From positions 1 through 64,000 of the forward strand of contig NZ_JAUZVZ010000006.1 in the NCBI RefSeq assembly GCF_030717845.1: a DNA stretch of 64,000 nt. The letters run 5' to 3'. Shown in pieces: positions 34,790 to 45,487 of this stretch. This DNA is from Alkalimonas collagenimarina. GTDB taxonomy: Bacteria; Pseudomonadota; Gammaproteobacteria; Enterobacterales; Alteromonadaceae. The translations under genes and the position numbers were made by a program. Under the pieces are notes generated by a model. That model was not told the origin of the DNA, did no database searches, and saw only the letters and a list, made by a program, of their open reading frames with translations. Position 1 is the first letter of the stretch; every line of letters begins with the position of its first letter.

Positions 34790-34951
34790 ATGATGAATGA
34801 AATTACTAACGCTTTAAAAATTTTGGTTGAACTAGATGTAACCTTCCTAATTTTTATCACTACAACTTTTGGGCTAGCAGTGGCTGCACTTGCACTTTAC
34901 GTAGTACTAAAAGTTGTAACGAGTCAGACAAAGGGGAACAGAAGACCATGA
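34790..34951 (+). CDS. 53-aa single-span membrane peptide
   Basis: This short gene encodes 53 residues with one transmembrane segment at about residues 17-42 (VTFLIFITTTFGLAVAALAL...) and a basic C-terminus (KGNRRP). Two adjacent ATGs (34790, 34793) are possible starts. The stop overlaps the start of the next gene (ATGA, 34948-34951), so the two are translationally coupled. I do not recognise the family; possibilities include a small toxin or an anchor for the downstream winged-helix protein. Confidence 0.5.
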   Translation: MMNEITNALKILVELDVTFLIFITTTFGLAVAALALYVVLKVVTSQTKGNRRP

Positions 34952-35646
34952 AGCAATGGGTCAAGATGCCGAGCGATTGGATAAAGGATGGTGAAGGAAC
35001 GAAATTGCGGAGCTTGAAATGGCAAGGGGAAGAAAAATCGGATTACATTGCAGCTTTAATGCTATATCTGATTTTTGTACACCATGCCAACGATGAGATT
35101 ACTACACAGTTCGATGAGGTCGGACGCTGCAGTATTACTTATGATGCCTTACTAGCAATCACTGGTCTCAGCAAAGCTAAAATATCTGGAGGTATTCAAG
35201 TTTTAAAGAGTCTCGAGTTGATTTTAGTTCTGCAAAACGGGAACCGAAATGTTTACGTGGTCAAAAATTATGGCGAGTTCTCAGGCTGGGCGAAGCTGCC
35301 TGCAAAGCGGCTTTATAGCAGAAGCATGAGCGAATTATCTGTATTTCAAAACTTCAAGCTCCGCTCGAAGGTCGAGCTGAATGCGTTAAAAATTTACCTG
35401 TTAATTCTTGCATTGCGAAACAATCATTCAAACGCAGCGTCAGTCAGCTATGAGAAAATTTCTACATATACAGGAGTGGCACGCAACGATATTAGGAAGG
35501 CTTTATCGTTTCTGGTTACGCAGGGGTTGGTGCATGTAGATCAGCACTCGACAGAGATTAATGAATACAGTACTTCAAGTAGATATAGGCCTTGCTTCAT
35601 AGATGCATATAAGCATCAAGGAACGTCAGGGCGTGTACCTAAATGA
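34948..35646 (+). CDS. winged-helix protein, replication-initiator-like
   Basis: Protein of 232 aa with two apparent winged-helix repeats: one around CSITYDALLAITGLSKAKIS followed by GGIQVLKSLELI, and one around VSYEKISTYTGVARNDIRKA followed by LSFLVTQGLV. Tandem winged helices of this length occur in plasmid and phage replication initiators and in DnaD-like proteins. The neighbouring genes do not settle the role. It is coupled to the upstream membrane peptide by a 4-nt overlap. Confidence 0.55.
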   Translation: MKQWVKMPSDWIKDGEGTKLRSLKWQGEEKSDYIAALMLYLIFVHHANDEITTQFDEVGRCSITYDALLAITGLSKAKISGGIQVLKSLELILVLQNGNRNVYVVKNYGEFSGWAKLPAKRLYSRSMSELSVFQNFKLRSKVELNALKIYLLILALRNNHSNAASVSYEKISTYTGVARNDIRKALSFLVTQGLVHVDQHSTEINEYSTSSRYRPCFIDAYKHQGTSGRVPK

Positions 35647-35732
35647 TCGCAACTATAGCTGGTTAAATCGCGTGAATAGTTGCTTTAGGAGGGTTTATAT
35701 CCCTGAAATCTTATTGAGGGTATGGTGTTATT

Positions 35733-35993
35733 ATGGGAGAAAGGTCACAGCGTTACGTCGCCTCGGGTAAATTGCCATCGATAAAGAACGACAGTGGCGT
35801 ACGACATATACCAGTACTTGCGTTAAAGCCCTATGCAAAAGTAGAGTGTTTGAGTGAACGGGTGAGGGATGAGCAGCTTAAACAGCTCCTACTTGAAGTC
35901 CTAGAGCTGATTCCTACGAACGACATTGCAGCGATATCGAAGAAACAGCGGCTGAGGGAAATGATCAATCAGCTGGGCAGTTCGCAGGGATAG
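35733..35993 (+). pseudogene. truncated paralogue of the small HTH gene
   Basis: The frame encodes 86 aa. Residues 11-37 (ASGKLPSIKNDSGVRHIPV...) and the C-terminal helical part match the 97-aa HTH protein at 34.2 kb, but the first part of the helix-turn-helix is replaced by an unrelated start. At DNA level, 35767-35806 repeats 34262-34301 with two differences. It looks like the 3' part of a duplicated gene. It may still be translated, but should not bind DNA in the same way. Confidence 0.5.
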
Positions 35994-35997
35994 TTCG

Positions 35998-36594
<597 letters not shown>

Positions 36595-36640
36595 TTAATT
36601 TGATAACGTTCGTCGATAAAGGGCGTGTTTGGTTAACTTA

Positions 36641-37219
36641 TTAAGTGTATTTCTCGAACCAAACTTCTTCCATCTCTGCCAGTAACTCGTTTCCACCTAA
36701 TATTCGATCATGTTTTTTAAGTAATGAATTGATTAATTTGGTCAGTTCGATCAGGGCCGAGTGAATTTCACCTAACCAGACATCACTACCTATTGTGTCG
36801 TAATAGAGCTCTTCTTTATTGCCCCTAAAATCCCACGCGTCAAGTCTGTACCGAAGTCCTACGGGCAAATTATCAAGCTTCAGCAAGGGAACCTCATATT
36901 GTTCAATCCAATCCTGCGGCAGATGTGGCTTCGCTTTCGCAATCATTTTTTCGATTTTGTGACCAAACTTCTCTATCCAATTAATAATTCTTTTTCCTTT
37001 TCTATCTTGATGTTCATGGTAGCTGATAAAAGACTTTAGAATCGCTTCGATGCCCATGCGTAAATCGATAAAGCACTTAGCCCTTCTGGATCGGGGAGTA
37101 TAGAAAAGAGGTCCTTCACTGTTGATGCAATGCTTGTATCGAACTTCAAAATCTATCGCGTCATGTAGAAAGTGGCTGGAAATATCCAGATAATTTGGTC
37201 GTGTTGCTTCTTTTGTCAT
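36641..37219 (-). CDS. hypothetical helical protein, possibly HEPN-like
   Basis: Protein of 192 aa, strongly helical, with the segment RRAKCFIDLRMGIEAILKSF that resembles the first helices of HEPN-fold proteins; no Rx4-6H motif is evident, so ribonuclease activity is not predicted. It lies 23 nt downstream of a protein that does have such a motif, on the same strand. The two could form a pair such as a toxin and its partner, but this is inference from position. Confidence 0.5.
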   Translation of the reverse strand: MTKEATRPNYLDISSHFLHDAIDFEVRYKHCINSEGPLFYTPRSRRAKCFIDLRMGIEAILKSFISYHEHQDRKGKRIINWIEKFGHKIEKMIAKAKPHLPQDWIEQYEVPLLKLDNLPVGLRYRLDAWDFRGNKEELYYDTIGSDVWLGEIHSALIELTKLINSLLKKHDRILGGNELLAEMEEVWFEKYT

Positions 37220-37242
37220 ATTCAGAGTGCCTCGTGCACTTA

Positions 37243-38034
37243 TTATTCGTATTTATCGTTGAACTTGGGAATCCAGAAGCTTCCGTCGGAGTATGCGGCA
37301 AACGGGCATGTTTGGGCTGATTTATGATAGGCAGCAACACCTTCCAGCGTGTTCTCGGCAACAATTTGGAAGAAACCAGTCGGATAAAGCAGCTCCCAAC
37401 TATTTGTGAATATAAGTCCCGTACTTAGGCAACCTTCATCAATTTGTGATATCTGCTGATAGAACGGAATACTCGTTTTTACGTTATACTCCAAAGCTCT
37501 CCCCGGGATGCGATACTCATGCATTAGGGAGTTTCTATACTGCCAAAGCAGATTTTTGTGCGTAAGCTTATCCCAAGAGCTTCCGCCTAGCTTGATTGGC
37601 TGATTCATCTCATCATGAGGCCACAGAGCTAAAACATCTTCAGGCATCGGATCTTTTGCGATATCAATTCGTGCTGAAAGATCGCTCTCGCTTGTTGCAA
37701 AATTACGGCTTATAACATCCTCTGCCCAAGTATTTAGATCTGCGAATTGCACATCATTTTGTTGTTCGATCTCAATCGCGCGCTTTAAGTGGAGCAGGCT
37801 AATCCGGTCACAATCCAACCAGTTTGCAGAGGTCTTTACAGTCTGCTGGAAGCGAGTCCCGTTGGTTTTCTTATCTGGAAAGCGGCTTTTTGCTAAGGAG
37901 TCAATGATTGAGCAGAGGAGGATTTTTGCATGGACCCCTTGGTTTTCGAGGTTGTTTGTCGACACTGCGGCAGTGATCATGGCTTTATTAAATTCGATGA
38001 ATCGATTTATCTTTTTTTCAAGAGTTTCGGTCAT
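37243..38034 (-). CDS. HEPN-like protein with RxxxxH motif
   Basis: Protein of 263 aa. The segment NLLWQYRNSLMHEYRIPG contains Arg167-x4-His172, the Rx4-6H signature of HEPN ribonucleases, preceded by a helical region of about 100 residues (HAKILLCSIIDSLAKSRF). HEPN proteins of this kind are common in defence and toxin loci, and many cut RNA. AGAGG lies about 9 nt before the ATG. It is followed on the same strand by the 192-aa gene. The motif is short and could be coincidental. Confidence 0.55.
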   Translation of the reverse strand: MTETLEKKINRFIEFNKAMITAAVSTNNLENQGVHAKILLCSIIDSLAKSRFPDKKTNGTRFQQTVKTSANWLDCDRISLLHLKRAIEIEQQNDVQFADLNTWAEDVISRNFATSESDLSARIDIAKDPMPEDVLALWPHDEMNQPIKLGGSSWDKLTHKNLLWQYRNSLMHEYRIPGRALEYNVKTSIPFYQQISQIDEGCLSTGLIFTNSWELLYPTGFFQIVAENTLEGVAAYHKSAQTCPFAAYSDGSFWIPKFNDKYE

Positions 38035-38126
38035 ACAATGTTTCCTCTTGCTAACTCTGTACTCACCGGAAATACTGAGCGCATGCGAGTTATCTTTCCC
38101 GATCCAGTAACTCGTTATACGAATAA

Positions 38127-38408
38127 TTAATCCGAGCTATCGACTGGAAACTCTACTTTAAAAAACTCTGGGTCAGGTTTAACAACGGCAAGAAGTGGGC
38201 CGGGCATGCGCTCGGTAATAGAAAGGCTTAGAATTTCAGCCGACTTTGATTTTGCGATAACTAGGTAATTTTCAGTGAGAAATTGCTTTGGCTCATTTCT
38301 ATCTGCCTGTTCATACCATCTGCATATTTCGGCGGAAACAGATTCTGATCCGGGTTCGCCAAAAGTCAGATTAATGCTTTCTAATGCTTCTCTTAAACGT
38401 TCCTGCAC
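38127..38408 (-). CDS. hypothetical protein
   Basis: Protein of 93 aa starting at a GTG (38408) with AAGGGG about 7 nt upstream. It is acidic and soluble with no recognised motif (MQERLREALESINLTFGE...). It is the last gene before the tRNA-Arg boundary and may belong to the HEPN-like gene group on the same strand, 92 nt upstream of it. Confidence 0.45.
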   Translation of the reverse strand: MQERLREALESINLTFGEPGSESVSAEICRWYEQADRNEPKQFLTENYLVIAKSKSAEILSLSITERMPGPLLAVVKPDPEFFKVEFPVDSSD

Positions 38409-38857
38409 TTTAAGGCCCCTTTTCGTCTAGCATTGGTATTGCGACGCATGCACACTATCCCAAATCACCGAGCACGCACTTTAACAGTCTAAAATAGGGG
38501 AGTTTGCGAAAAGCCATTCCATGAATAGAAGCCAAGACTAGGCTTCCTGAAATCGCGCTCATCTAACTCCCTGAAAACGCTTTATCTACTCCACGACACT
38601 ACAAGATTATTTAGGTTTGAGCAAATATTAGCCAGCGCAAAGCGTTACGACGGAAATGGAGGGTAAAGGTCAAAAAATCGAATCTCAAAAACCCAACCTG
38701 AAAACTCTGCCACAGATTTGCCACGTATATGTCACAGACCATTTTTCGGCGAGTTTTAGCGAATTTGGGCAAAGGTCATCAGTGCTTTGAAGATGACTTC
38801 AACTCATGAAAAGAAAAGTAATGGGATTTGAAGGGGGAATGCGCTGAAAGTCTTTGA
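38409..38857. other. non-coding stretch at the island border
   Basis: No gene is seen between the last accessory gene and the 3' end of tRNA-Arg. This is where an attachment-site core would lie. I did not find a second copy of the tRNA 3' end elsewhere in the window by eye. Confidence 0.4.
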
Positions 38858-38934
38858 TGGCGCGCCCGAGAGGATTCGAACCTCTGACCTCCGCCTCCGG
38901 AGGGCGGCGCTCTATCCAGCTGAGCTACGGGCGC
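38858..38934 (-). tRNA. tRNA-Arg (anticodon CCG)
   Basis: Complete cloverleaf of 77 nt including the encoded CCA: acceptor stem GCGCCCG/CGGGCGC, D arm GCTC...GAGC, anticodon stem CCGCC/GGCGG with loop CTCCGGA (anticodon CCG), T arm AGAGG TTCGAAT CCTCT, discriminator G. It reads codon CGG. Its 3' end points to the accessory region, the usual orientation for a tRNA serving as an integration site. Confidence 0.95.
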
Positions 38935-38987
38935 ATATTCTAAATTTTGACTTCAACTCTCAACACCGTTTTTCCGTCCGACTTTTA

Positions 38988-39028
<41 letters not shown>

Positions 39029-39220
39029 TTTTGCAACACTGGGTCACAAGCAGCGCATTATAGACAGGGTTGGCAGCTAAGTCTATTGCCTGACTGTGCA
39101 TTTTTCGTGCGAACAGTGTTTTTAGCCTGTTTAGCCCATTTTGCATTATAAAATAGCCTTTTACTTTGCACCGACAGTTCAAGCCGTTATGCTATTCAGT
39201 ACTACCGCTTGGGAGCCTGC

Positions 39221-41161
39221 ATGCAGAAAAACATGAAACTGCTTTCTTATTGGCAAGTAGCCTTGTTATTGGGCTGTATACTGCTATCTACATTGCTTAC
39301 CGAGCAATTGGTTCGTCAGGATATCGCCTATGCGCGTGGCCAGCAGTTGGAGCAACAGGTAGCGAATGCCGGCCATATTCGCTCTTTTCTGGAAACGGAA
39401 TTAAACCGGGCGCTGCACCTTAATTTTGGTTTATCCGCCTATATTCAAGCAAAAAGTGGCGATGTCACTGCAGAAGAGTTTGATTTGCTACTGCCGGAGC
39501 TTGTCAAGCAAGGTCTTTACATTCGGAATATAGGTATAGCACCGGGCAATGTGTTGAGCTATGTCCATCCCATTGAAGGCAATGAAGGTGCGATTGGGTT
39601 GTATTATCCGGATATTCCCGAGCAGTGGCCTGCAGTTAAAGCTATTATTGATAATCGTCAGGGTCGTTTGGTTGGGCCTGTGCAGTTGATGCAAGGCGGT
39701 GTTGGTTTTATTCACCGCGTCCCTGTTTTTATTCAGGACGATTACTGGGGTATTGTCAGTATTGTGGTTGATCCCAACACCTTGTGGCAGGAGCTTCAGC
39801 TGATCGCTGATCGCTATGGCATTGATGCCGCCCTTCGAACCAAGTTAGACGATGGCCAGTTCAGCGCCGGTTTTTTTGGTCCGACCTGGCTGTTTTATGA
39901 CGACAGCTTGCTGCTGACGCTGTCTATCCGAGGGGCGGAGTGGCAGTTGGCTATTCGCTCTACCGACCCTTTACGTACAAGGGCGCTTGAGATCCGCGTC
40001 ATGGGCTACTCGGTATCGCTTTTGCTTTTAGCGTTACTCGGCTGGCTGACGTTTTCTCGCCGACAATTGCAAAATTCTACGCATCAACTGAAGTTACAAC
40101 AGCAATACCTTACTACCGTGATGGATAACGTCGCTGATGCCATTGTCACTACTGATGCTTCTGGTCATATCGAGCAAATCAATCAAGCTGCATCCGATAT
40201 TTTTGGCTTGGATATGTCGCAATTGCAAGGCGTGCATTGGTGCTCGCTGCTATATGATCCAACCGAGCAAGATGCTTTATTAGCGGCAACAACATCGGCT
40301 CACAAAGCCGTGATCACGCAAGGCCGTGATCACTTTGATCAGGCTTTCCCGCTCTCGATTTCTCGCTCTGAGGTCGATTTTAATCAACTGAAAAAGCACG
40401 TCATTCTGCTGCGGGATATGACCGAGCAACACAAGGTTGATCGCTTGAAGTCGGAGTTTGTCTCTACCGTAAGTCATGAGCTGCGCACGCCATTAACATC
40501 CATCAATGGCAGTATCGGCCTGGTACTGGGTGGAGTACTGGGCGCGGTTACCCCGCAGGTCAAACAACTGCTGCAAACCGCCTACAACAACTGTGCTGCG
40601 CTCACCCGACTTATCAATGATTTGCTGGATATTGAGAAATTAGAAGCTGGAAAAGTCAGCTTTGAGTTTCAACAAGTACGGCTGGATGATGTGTTGCAAA
40701 GTGCCATCGCCGCGAACCAGCCTTTGGCGCAATCGGCACAGATTTCCTTGAAATTGGTTTGTCTGGCACAGAATGTCCGGGTGTATATTGATCCCGCTCG
40801 CTTACAACAAGTACTGACCAACCTTATCTCCAATGCCATTAAGTTCGCACCGAAAGAGAGTGAAGTCGTACTGCAGTTGAGTGTGGACCAGTCGCAAGCT
40901 CGGGTCGAAGTGCTGGATGATGGTATTGGAGTGCCGGAGCACTTTCAAAATCAGCTATTCCAGAAATTTGCGCAAGCGGATAGTTCAGATAGAAAACAAC
41001 AGCAAGGGACGGGCCTTGGTCTCGCTATCTGTCGGGCACTGGTGGAGCAAATGGATGGCGAGATTGGTTATCAAAAGCGACACCCCATCGGCAGCTGCTT
41101 CTTCTTTGCATTTCCTCGGGTGGAACCGCTGGAAAGCACGGAATACAACCACTCGACCTGA
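39221..41161 (+). CDS. CHASE-domain sensor histidine kinase
   Basis: Membrane sensor kinase of 646 aa. Domains in order: a transmembrane segment (LLSYWQVALLLGCILLSTLL), a periplasmic CHASE sensor (about residues 60-220), a second membrane segment (VSLLLLALLGWL), a PAS domain (about 295-380), HisKA with the phospho-accepting His419 in VSHELRTPL, and a HATPase with DDGIGV and GTGLGLAICRAL. No receiver domain and no adjacent response regulator gene are seen, so the partner is unlinked. The start ATG 39221 has GGGAG 5 nt upstream; the frame also opens at a TTG 12 nt earlier. It is the first core gene after the tRNA. Confidence 0.92.
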   Translation: MQKNMKLLSYWQVALLLGCILLSTLLTEQLVRQDIAYARGQQLEQQVANAGHIRSFLETELNRALHLNFGLSAYIQAKSGDVTAEEFDLLLPELVKQGLYIRNIGIAPGNVLSYVHPIEGNEGAIGLYYPDIPEQWPAVKAIIDNRQGRLVGPVQLMQGGVGFIHRVPVFIQDDYWGIVSIVVDPNTLWQELQLIADRYGIDAALRTKLDDGQFSAGFFGPTWLFYDDSLLLTLSIRGAEWQLAIRSTDPLRTRALEIRVMGYSVSLLLLALLGWLTFSRRQLQNSTHQLKLQQQYLTTVMDNVADAIVTTDASGHIEQINQAASDIFGLDMSQLQGVHWCSLLYDPTEQDALLAATTSAHKAVITQGRDHFDQAFPLSISRSEVDFNQLKKHVILLRDMTEQHKVDRLKSEFVSTVSHELRTPLTSINGSIGLVLGGVLGAVTPQVKQLLQTAYNNCAALTRLINDLLDIEKLEAGKVSFEFQQVRLDDVLQSAIAANQPLAQSAQISLKLVCLAQNVRVYIDPARLQQVLTNLISNAIKFAPKESEVVLQLSVDQSQARVEVLDDGIGVPEHFQNQLFQKFAQADSSDRKQQQGTGLGLAICRALVEQMDGEIGYQKRHPIGSCFFFAFPRVEPLESTEYNHST

Positions 41162-41330
41162 GTAGTAACCATTTAATGGCAAACTAGAGATCTTTGCCCT
41201 TTTTTTTGGCATACTCGGTGGGATTACCTGCCGGTTCGCGTGGTTTCAGTATGCAGGTAGACCATCGAAAACAATAATGATGCAGCGGCACAACGTGCAC
41301 TGCCACACTTCGTCCCGAAGGAGACTTTTT

Positions 41331-43502
41331 ATGCGTAAGACCTTAATCGCAACAGCGATAGGAGCTGCCCTTGCTCTATCCGCTTGTTCTGAGCAGCCAA
41401 GCTCGCCACAAGATTTATCTGCCGATACCGCCGTTGAAGCCATGGTAGATGTCGTCGCTGAAAACCCATTTTTCCAGTCAAGTGCCTTGCAGTATGAAGC
41501 ACCTGATTTCGGTTTAATTGATGATGAGCATTTTATTCCTGCCTTTGAAGAAGGCATGAAGCAGCATATGGCTGAGATTGAAGCCATTGCCAACAACCCT
41601 GAGCCTGCCACCTTTGAAAACACCGTGGTCGCCATGGAAAAAAGTGGTGAATTGCTAACACGGGTGTCCCGGGTCTTTTTTAACTTATCCGGTACCGATA
41701 GCAACGAAAAGCGCCGCGAGATCCAGCGTGAATTATCGCCGAAATTGTCTGCTCACTCCGATAATATTAACCTAAATCCAGAACTTTTTGCCCGGGTCGA
41801 AGCCATTTACAACCAGCGTGACTCGCTCGGTTTAGACAGCGAATCTGCCCGTTTGCTGGATATCTACTACGATCGCTTTGTACGCTCTGGCGCAACCTTG
41901 ACCGAAGAGCAGCAGGTGAAAATACGTGCGCTGAATGAAGAGCACTCCAACCTGACCACGCAATTCTCGCAAAATCAGCTGGCTATCACTAGCGCCATTG
42001 CAGTCGTGGTAGATGACGTAGAAGAGCTGGATGGTTTATCCGACAGCCAAATCCGTGCTGCAGCCAATGCTGCGCAAGCAGCTGGCCACGAAGGCAAGTA
42101 TTTGCTCAGCATCACCAATACCACTCGCCAGCCAATCTTAACCTCGTTGAATAACCGCGAGTTACGCCAACGCGTTTGGGAGGCATCAGCCTTCCGTGGT
42201 ACTTCAGGTGAGTTGGATAACCGGCCTATCGTCTCCCGGCTGGCACAAATTCGTGCCGAGCGCGCCAACTTGTTAGGTTACCCGGATTGGGCCACCTATC
42301 AGCTGGAAAATACCATGGCTGAAACGCCAGAAAATGTATTGAACATGCTAAGCAGCATGGTCCCAGCCGTTGTTGCCAACACGGAGCAAGAGCAAGCCGA
42401 TATTCAAGAGATGATCCGCCGTCATGGTGGCGACTTCGATGTGCAGCCTTGGGATTGGGAATACTACGCCGAATTGGTACGCCAGGAAAAATACGATTTG
42501 GATGAAAGTGAAGTCAAACAGTACTTTGAATTCAATCGTGTGCTACATGATGGCGTGTTCTATACCATGAATCGCCTGTACGGTATCCGCTTTGAACCAC
42601 GGCCAGATCTGCCGGTGTACCATGAAGATGTCGAAGCCTATGAGGTGTTTGATCACGATGGTACCAGCCTCGCTATTTTCTATGCCGATTACTTTGCCCG
42701 TGAAGGCAAACGTGGTGGAGCCTGGATGAGTGCATTCGTCAGCCAATCACACCTGCTGGACAAAAAACCGGTGGTAGTGAATGTGATGAACATTCCAAAA
42801 GCACCAGACGGCGAGCCGACCTTAATCAGCTATGATCATACCACCACCATCTTCCACGAATTGGGCCATGGTATTCACGGTATGTTCTCGAACGTGAACT
42901 TCCCTACGCTGGCAGGTACATCGGTATCACGCGATTTCGTCGAGTTCCCTTCAACCTTTGAAGAAGACTGGGCTGCGTACCCTGAAGTACTGGCGAACTA
43001 TGCGAAGCATTACGAAACCGGTGAGGCTATCCCCGATGAGCTGCTGGAAAAAATCATGCAATCACGTAGCTTCAACCAAGGCTTTGATACGCTGGAATAC
43101 ATTGCAGCTTCTTTCCTCGATATGGAATGGCATATGCTTAGTGGTGATCAACCGGCTCAGGATGTAGAGACTTTTGAAGCCGCTGCATTGGCGAAGCATG
43201 GTGTCGATATGTCTGCCGTACCGCCACGCTATAAGTCAACCTTCTTTAACCACTCCATTGGTGGTGGTTATTCGGCTGGCTACTATGCGTATATGTGGAG
43301 TGAGATTTTGGCAGCTGATGCCTTTGCCTACGTGCAAAGCCAAGGTGGCCTGACCCGTGAAAACGGCGATCATTACCGTAAGAATATTCTGGAAGTGGGC
43401 AACACCCGTCCTACCATGGAGTCGTACATTCAGTTCCGTGGCCAGGAGCCGACTACAGAAGCACTGTTGATCCGTCGTGGTTTGAAAACACAAATCGATT
43501 GA
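41331..43502 (+). CDS. dcp: M3-family peptidyl-dipeptidase, lipoprotein
   Basis: Zinc metallopeptidase of 723 aa that removes C-terminal dipeptides from oligopeptides. The active site FHELGHGIHG has His509, Glu510 and His513. The N-terminus MRKTLIATAIGAALALSAC is a lipoprotein signal with a lipobox Cys, placing it in the cell envelope. GGAG precedes the ATG at 41331; the longer frame from 41277 is unlikely. Dcp-type enzymes serve peptide nutrition, consistent with the two M28 peptidases further on. A terminator follows at 43525-43551. Confidence 0.92.
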   Translation: MRKTLIATAIGAALALSACSEQPSSPQDLSADTAVEAMVDVVAENPFFQSSALQYEAPDFGLIDDEHFIPAFEEGMKQHMAEIEAIANNPEPATFENTVVAMEKSGELLTRVSRVFFNLSGTDSNEKRREIQRELSPKLSAHSDNINLNPELFARVEAIYNQRDSLGLDSESARLLDIYYDRFVRSGATLTEEQQVKIRALNEEHSNLTTQFSQNQLAITSAIAVVVDDVEELDGLSDSQIRAAANAAQAAGHEGKYLLSITNTTRQPILTSLNNRELRQRVWEASAFRGTSGELDNRPIVSRLAQIRAERANLLGYPDWATYQLENTMAETPENVLNMLSSMVPAVVANTEQEQADIQEMIRRHGGDFDVQPWDWEYYAELVRQEKYDLDESEVKQYFEFNRVLHDGVFYTMNRLYGIRFEPRPDLPVYHEDVEAYEVFDHDGTSLAIFYADYFAREGKRGGAWMSAFVSQSHLLDKKPVVVNVMNIPKAPDGEPTLISYDHTTTIFHELGHGIHGMFSNVNFPTLAGTSVSRDFVEFPSTFEEDWAAYPEVLANYAKHYETGEAIPDELLEKIMQSRSFNQGFDTLEYIAASFLDMEWHMLSGDQPAQDVETFEAAALAKHGVDMSAVPPRYKSTFFNHSIGGGYSAGYYAYMWSEILAADAFAYVQSQGGLTRENGDHYRKNILEVGNTRPTMESYIQFRGQEPTTEALLIRRGLKTQID

Positions 43503-43524
43503 TCTGCGATTAAGTAACCGCATC

Positions 43525-43551
43525 AAGCCAGCCGCTCAGGCTGGCTTTTTT
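43525..43551 (+). terminator. intrinsic terminator after dcp
   Basis: AAGCCAGCC/GGCTGGCTT stem with loop GCTCA, followed by a T-run. Confidence 0.85.
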
Positions 43552-43586
43552 ATGCTCTATGATTAATGCCCTATCACTTTAACCAT

Positions 43587-43618
43587 AAAAAAACGCAGCC
43601 ATGGTGGCTGCGTTTTTT
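43587..43618 (-). terminator. intrinsic terminator of pckA
   Basis: ACGCAGCCA/TGGCTGCGT stem with a 3-nt loop, flanked by an A-run and a T-run, so it works in both directions between the convergent dcp and pckA genes. Confidence 0.85.
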
Positions 43619-43640
43619 AGACGGGATTGCATTTAATGCA

Positions 43641-45239
43641 TTACAACTGAGGGCCGGCTGCGACCAGGGCTTTGCCTTCGTCGTTGTCAGTAAACTTCTC
43701 GAAGTTGTTGATAAAGCGCTTGGCCAGATCTTTTGCCTTTGCATCCCACTCGGCTGCATCAGCATAAGTGTTGCGTGGGTCCAGAATACCATCTTCAACA
43801 TCATGTAAATGCGTCGGTACCGCCATATTGAAATACGGCAACTGCACAAACTCTGCGTTTTCAATGCTGCCATCTAAAATGGCATCAATGATAGCGCGGG
43901 TCGCTTTAATGGAAATACGCTTGCCAGAACCGTTCCAGCCAGTGTTCACCAGATAGGCTTCAGCACCAGCTGCTTCCATCCGTTTTACCAGTACTTCTGC
44001 ATACTTGGTTGGGTGCAATGATAAGAAAGCAGCACCAAAGCAGCTGGAGAAGGTTGGCGTTGGCTCAGTAATACCACGCTCAGTTCCGGCTAATTTGGCG
44101 GTAAAGCCAGACAGGAAGTGATACTTGGTTTGTTCTTTGGTGAGCTTTGCAACCGGAGGTAGTACACCAAAAGCATCCGCCGTTAAGAAAATCACTTTTT
44201 TTGCATGGCCCGCTTTGGACACTGGCTTGACGATATTGTCGATGTGGTGAATAGGGTAAGATACCCGGGTATTCTCCGTTTTCGAACCATCATCAAAGTC
44301 GATGGTGTTATCTGGTCGTACCGTGACGTTCTCCAGCAACGCATCGCGACGAATGGCATTGAAAATATCAGGCTCGTTTTCTTTCGACAGATTGATGGTT
44401 TTGGCGTAACAGCCCCCTTCAAAATTGAAGATACCATCGTCATCCCAGCCGTGTTCATCATCACCTATCAACTGACGCTTCGGATCGGTTGATAAGGTGG
44501 TTTTACCGGTACCAGATAAACCAAAGAATACCGCTACATCACCTGCTGATCCAACATTGGCAGAACAATGCATAGACGCAATGCCCTGCAATGGCAGGTA
44601 GTAGTTCATCATGGAGAACATGCCTTTCTTCATTTCGCCGCCGTACCAGGTTCCACCAATCAGCTGGATACGCTCAGTCAGGTTAAAGGCGACGAAGTTC
44701 TCTGAGTTCAGGCCATGCTTCTGCCAGTCTGGATTGGTGCATTTGGCACCATTCATCACGACGAAATCAGGCTGGTAAGTTTTCAGCTCGTCATCCGTTG
44801 GCCGAATAAACATGTTTTTCACGAAGTGGGCCTGCCAGGCAACTTCGGTGATAAAGCGCACAGCAAGGCGAGTATCAGCATTGGCACCGCAATAGGTATC
44901 GACCACAAACAAACGTTTGCCAGACAACTGCGTCGTCACTAAGCCTTTTAAATCGGCCCATACTTCTGGTGTGATTGCTTTGTTGTCATTTTTACCCTGA
45001 TCAGCCCACCACAAGGTATCGCGCGTGGTGTCATCGCGGACGATGTACTTGTCTTTCGGTGAACGGCCAGTAAAAATACCAGTATCCACAGCGACAGCGC
45101 CCAGACTAGTAACTTTTCCCTGCTCATAACCTTCGAGATCTGCCCGGGTTTCTTCGGCAAATAACTGATCATAACTGGGGTTATAAACGACTTCCGTGAC
45201 ATCTGTGATGCCATATTGGCTCAGATCCAGATCGGACAT
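43641..45239 (-). CDS. pckA: phosphoenolpyruvate carboxykinase (ATP)
   Basis: Gluconeogenic enzyme converting oxaloacetate and ATP to phosphoenolpyruvate, 532 aa, full length. The kinase P-loop is [12 protein letters not shown], followed by the metal and substrate loop [40 protein letters not shown] is also typical of bacterial ATP-dependent enzymes. It is monocistronic between a terminator and a 250-bp upstream gap that should hold its promoter. Confidence 0.97.
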   Translation of the reverse strand: MSDLDLSQYGITDVTEVVYNPSYDQLFAEETRADLEGYEQGKVTSLGAVAVDTGIFTGRSPKDKYIVRDDTTRDTLWWADQGKNDNKAITPEVWADLKGLVTTQLSGKRLFVVDTYCGANADTRLAVRFITEVAWQAHFVKNMFIRPTDDELKTYQPDFVVMNGAKCTNPDWQKHGLNSENFVAFNLTERIQLIGGTWYGGEMKKGMFSMMNYYLPLQGIASMHCSANVGSAGDVAVFFGLSGTGKTTLSTDPKRQLIGDDEHGWDDDGIFNFEGGCYAKTINLSKENEPDIFNAIRRDALLENVTVRPDNTIDFDDGSKTENTRVSYPIHHIDNIVKPVSKAGHAKKVIFLTADAFGVLPPVAKLTKEQTKYHFLSGFTAKLAGTERGITEPTPTFSSCFGAAFLSLHPTKYAEVLVKRMEAAGAEAYLVNTGWNGSGKRISIKATRAIIDAILDGSIENAEFVQLPYFNMAVPTHLHDVEDGILDPRNTYADAAEWDAKAKDLAKRFINNFEKFTDNDEGKALVAAGPQL

Positions 45240-45487
45240 GATGTAGGCTCCTAAGGGTACTGTAGATAAGGGTGCAGTCTCTAGGCGGACTTAAAATTCA
45301 TTTTATGATGTGTCTGACAGCTCCGCTGCCTAAAAAACACCCGAGCATAATACCGTTTTTGAGCTGGAAAAGATAGGTTTTGATCGCGTAGAAATGCTGC
45401 CATATCAAGGCATGCCGCGGCCTATGCTGATTTATCGCATATTTATTCAGTGTTATGCAGTTACTTTTTGTGGCTGAGTTTGAAAAC

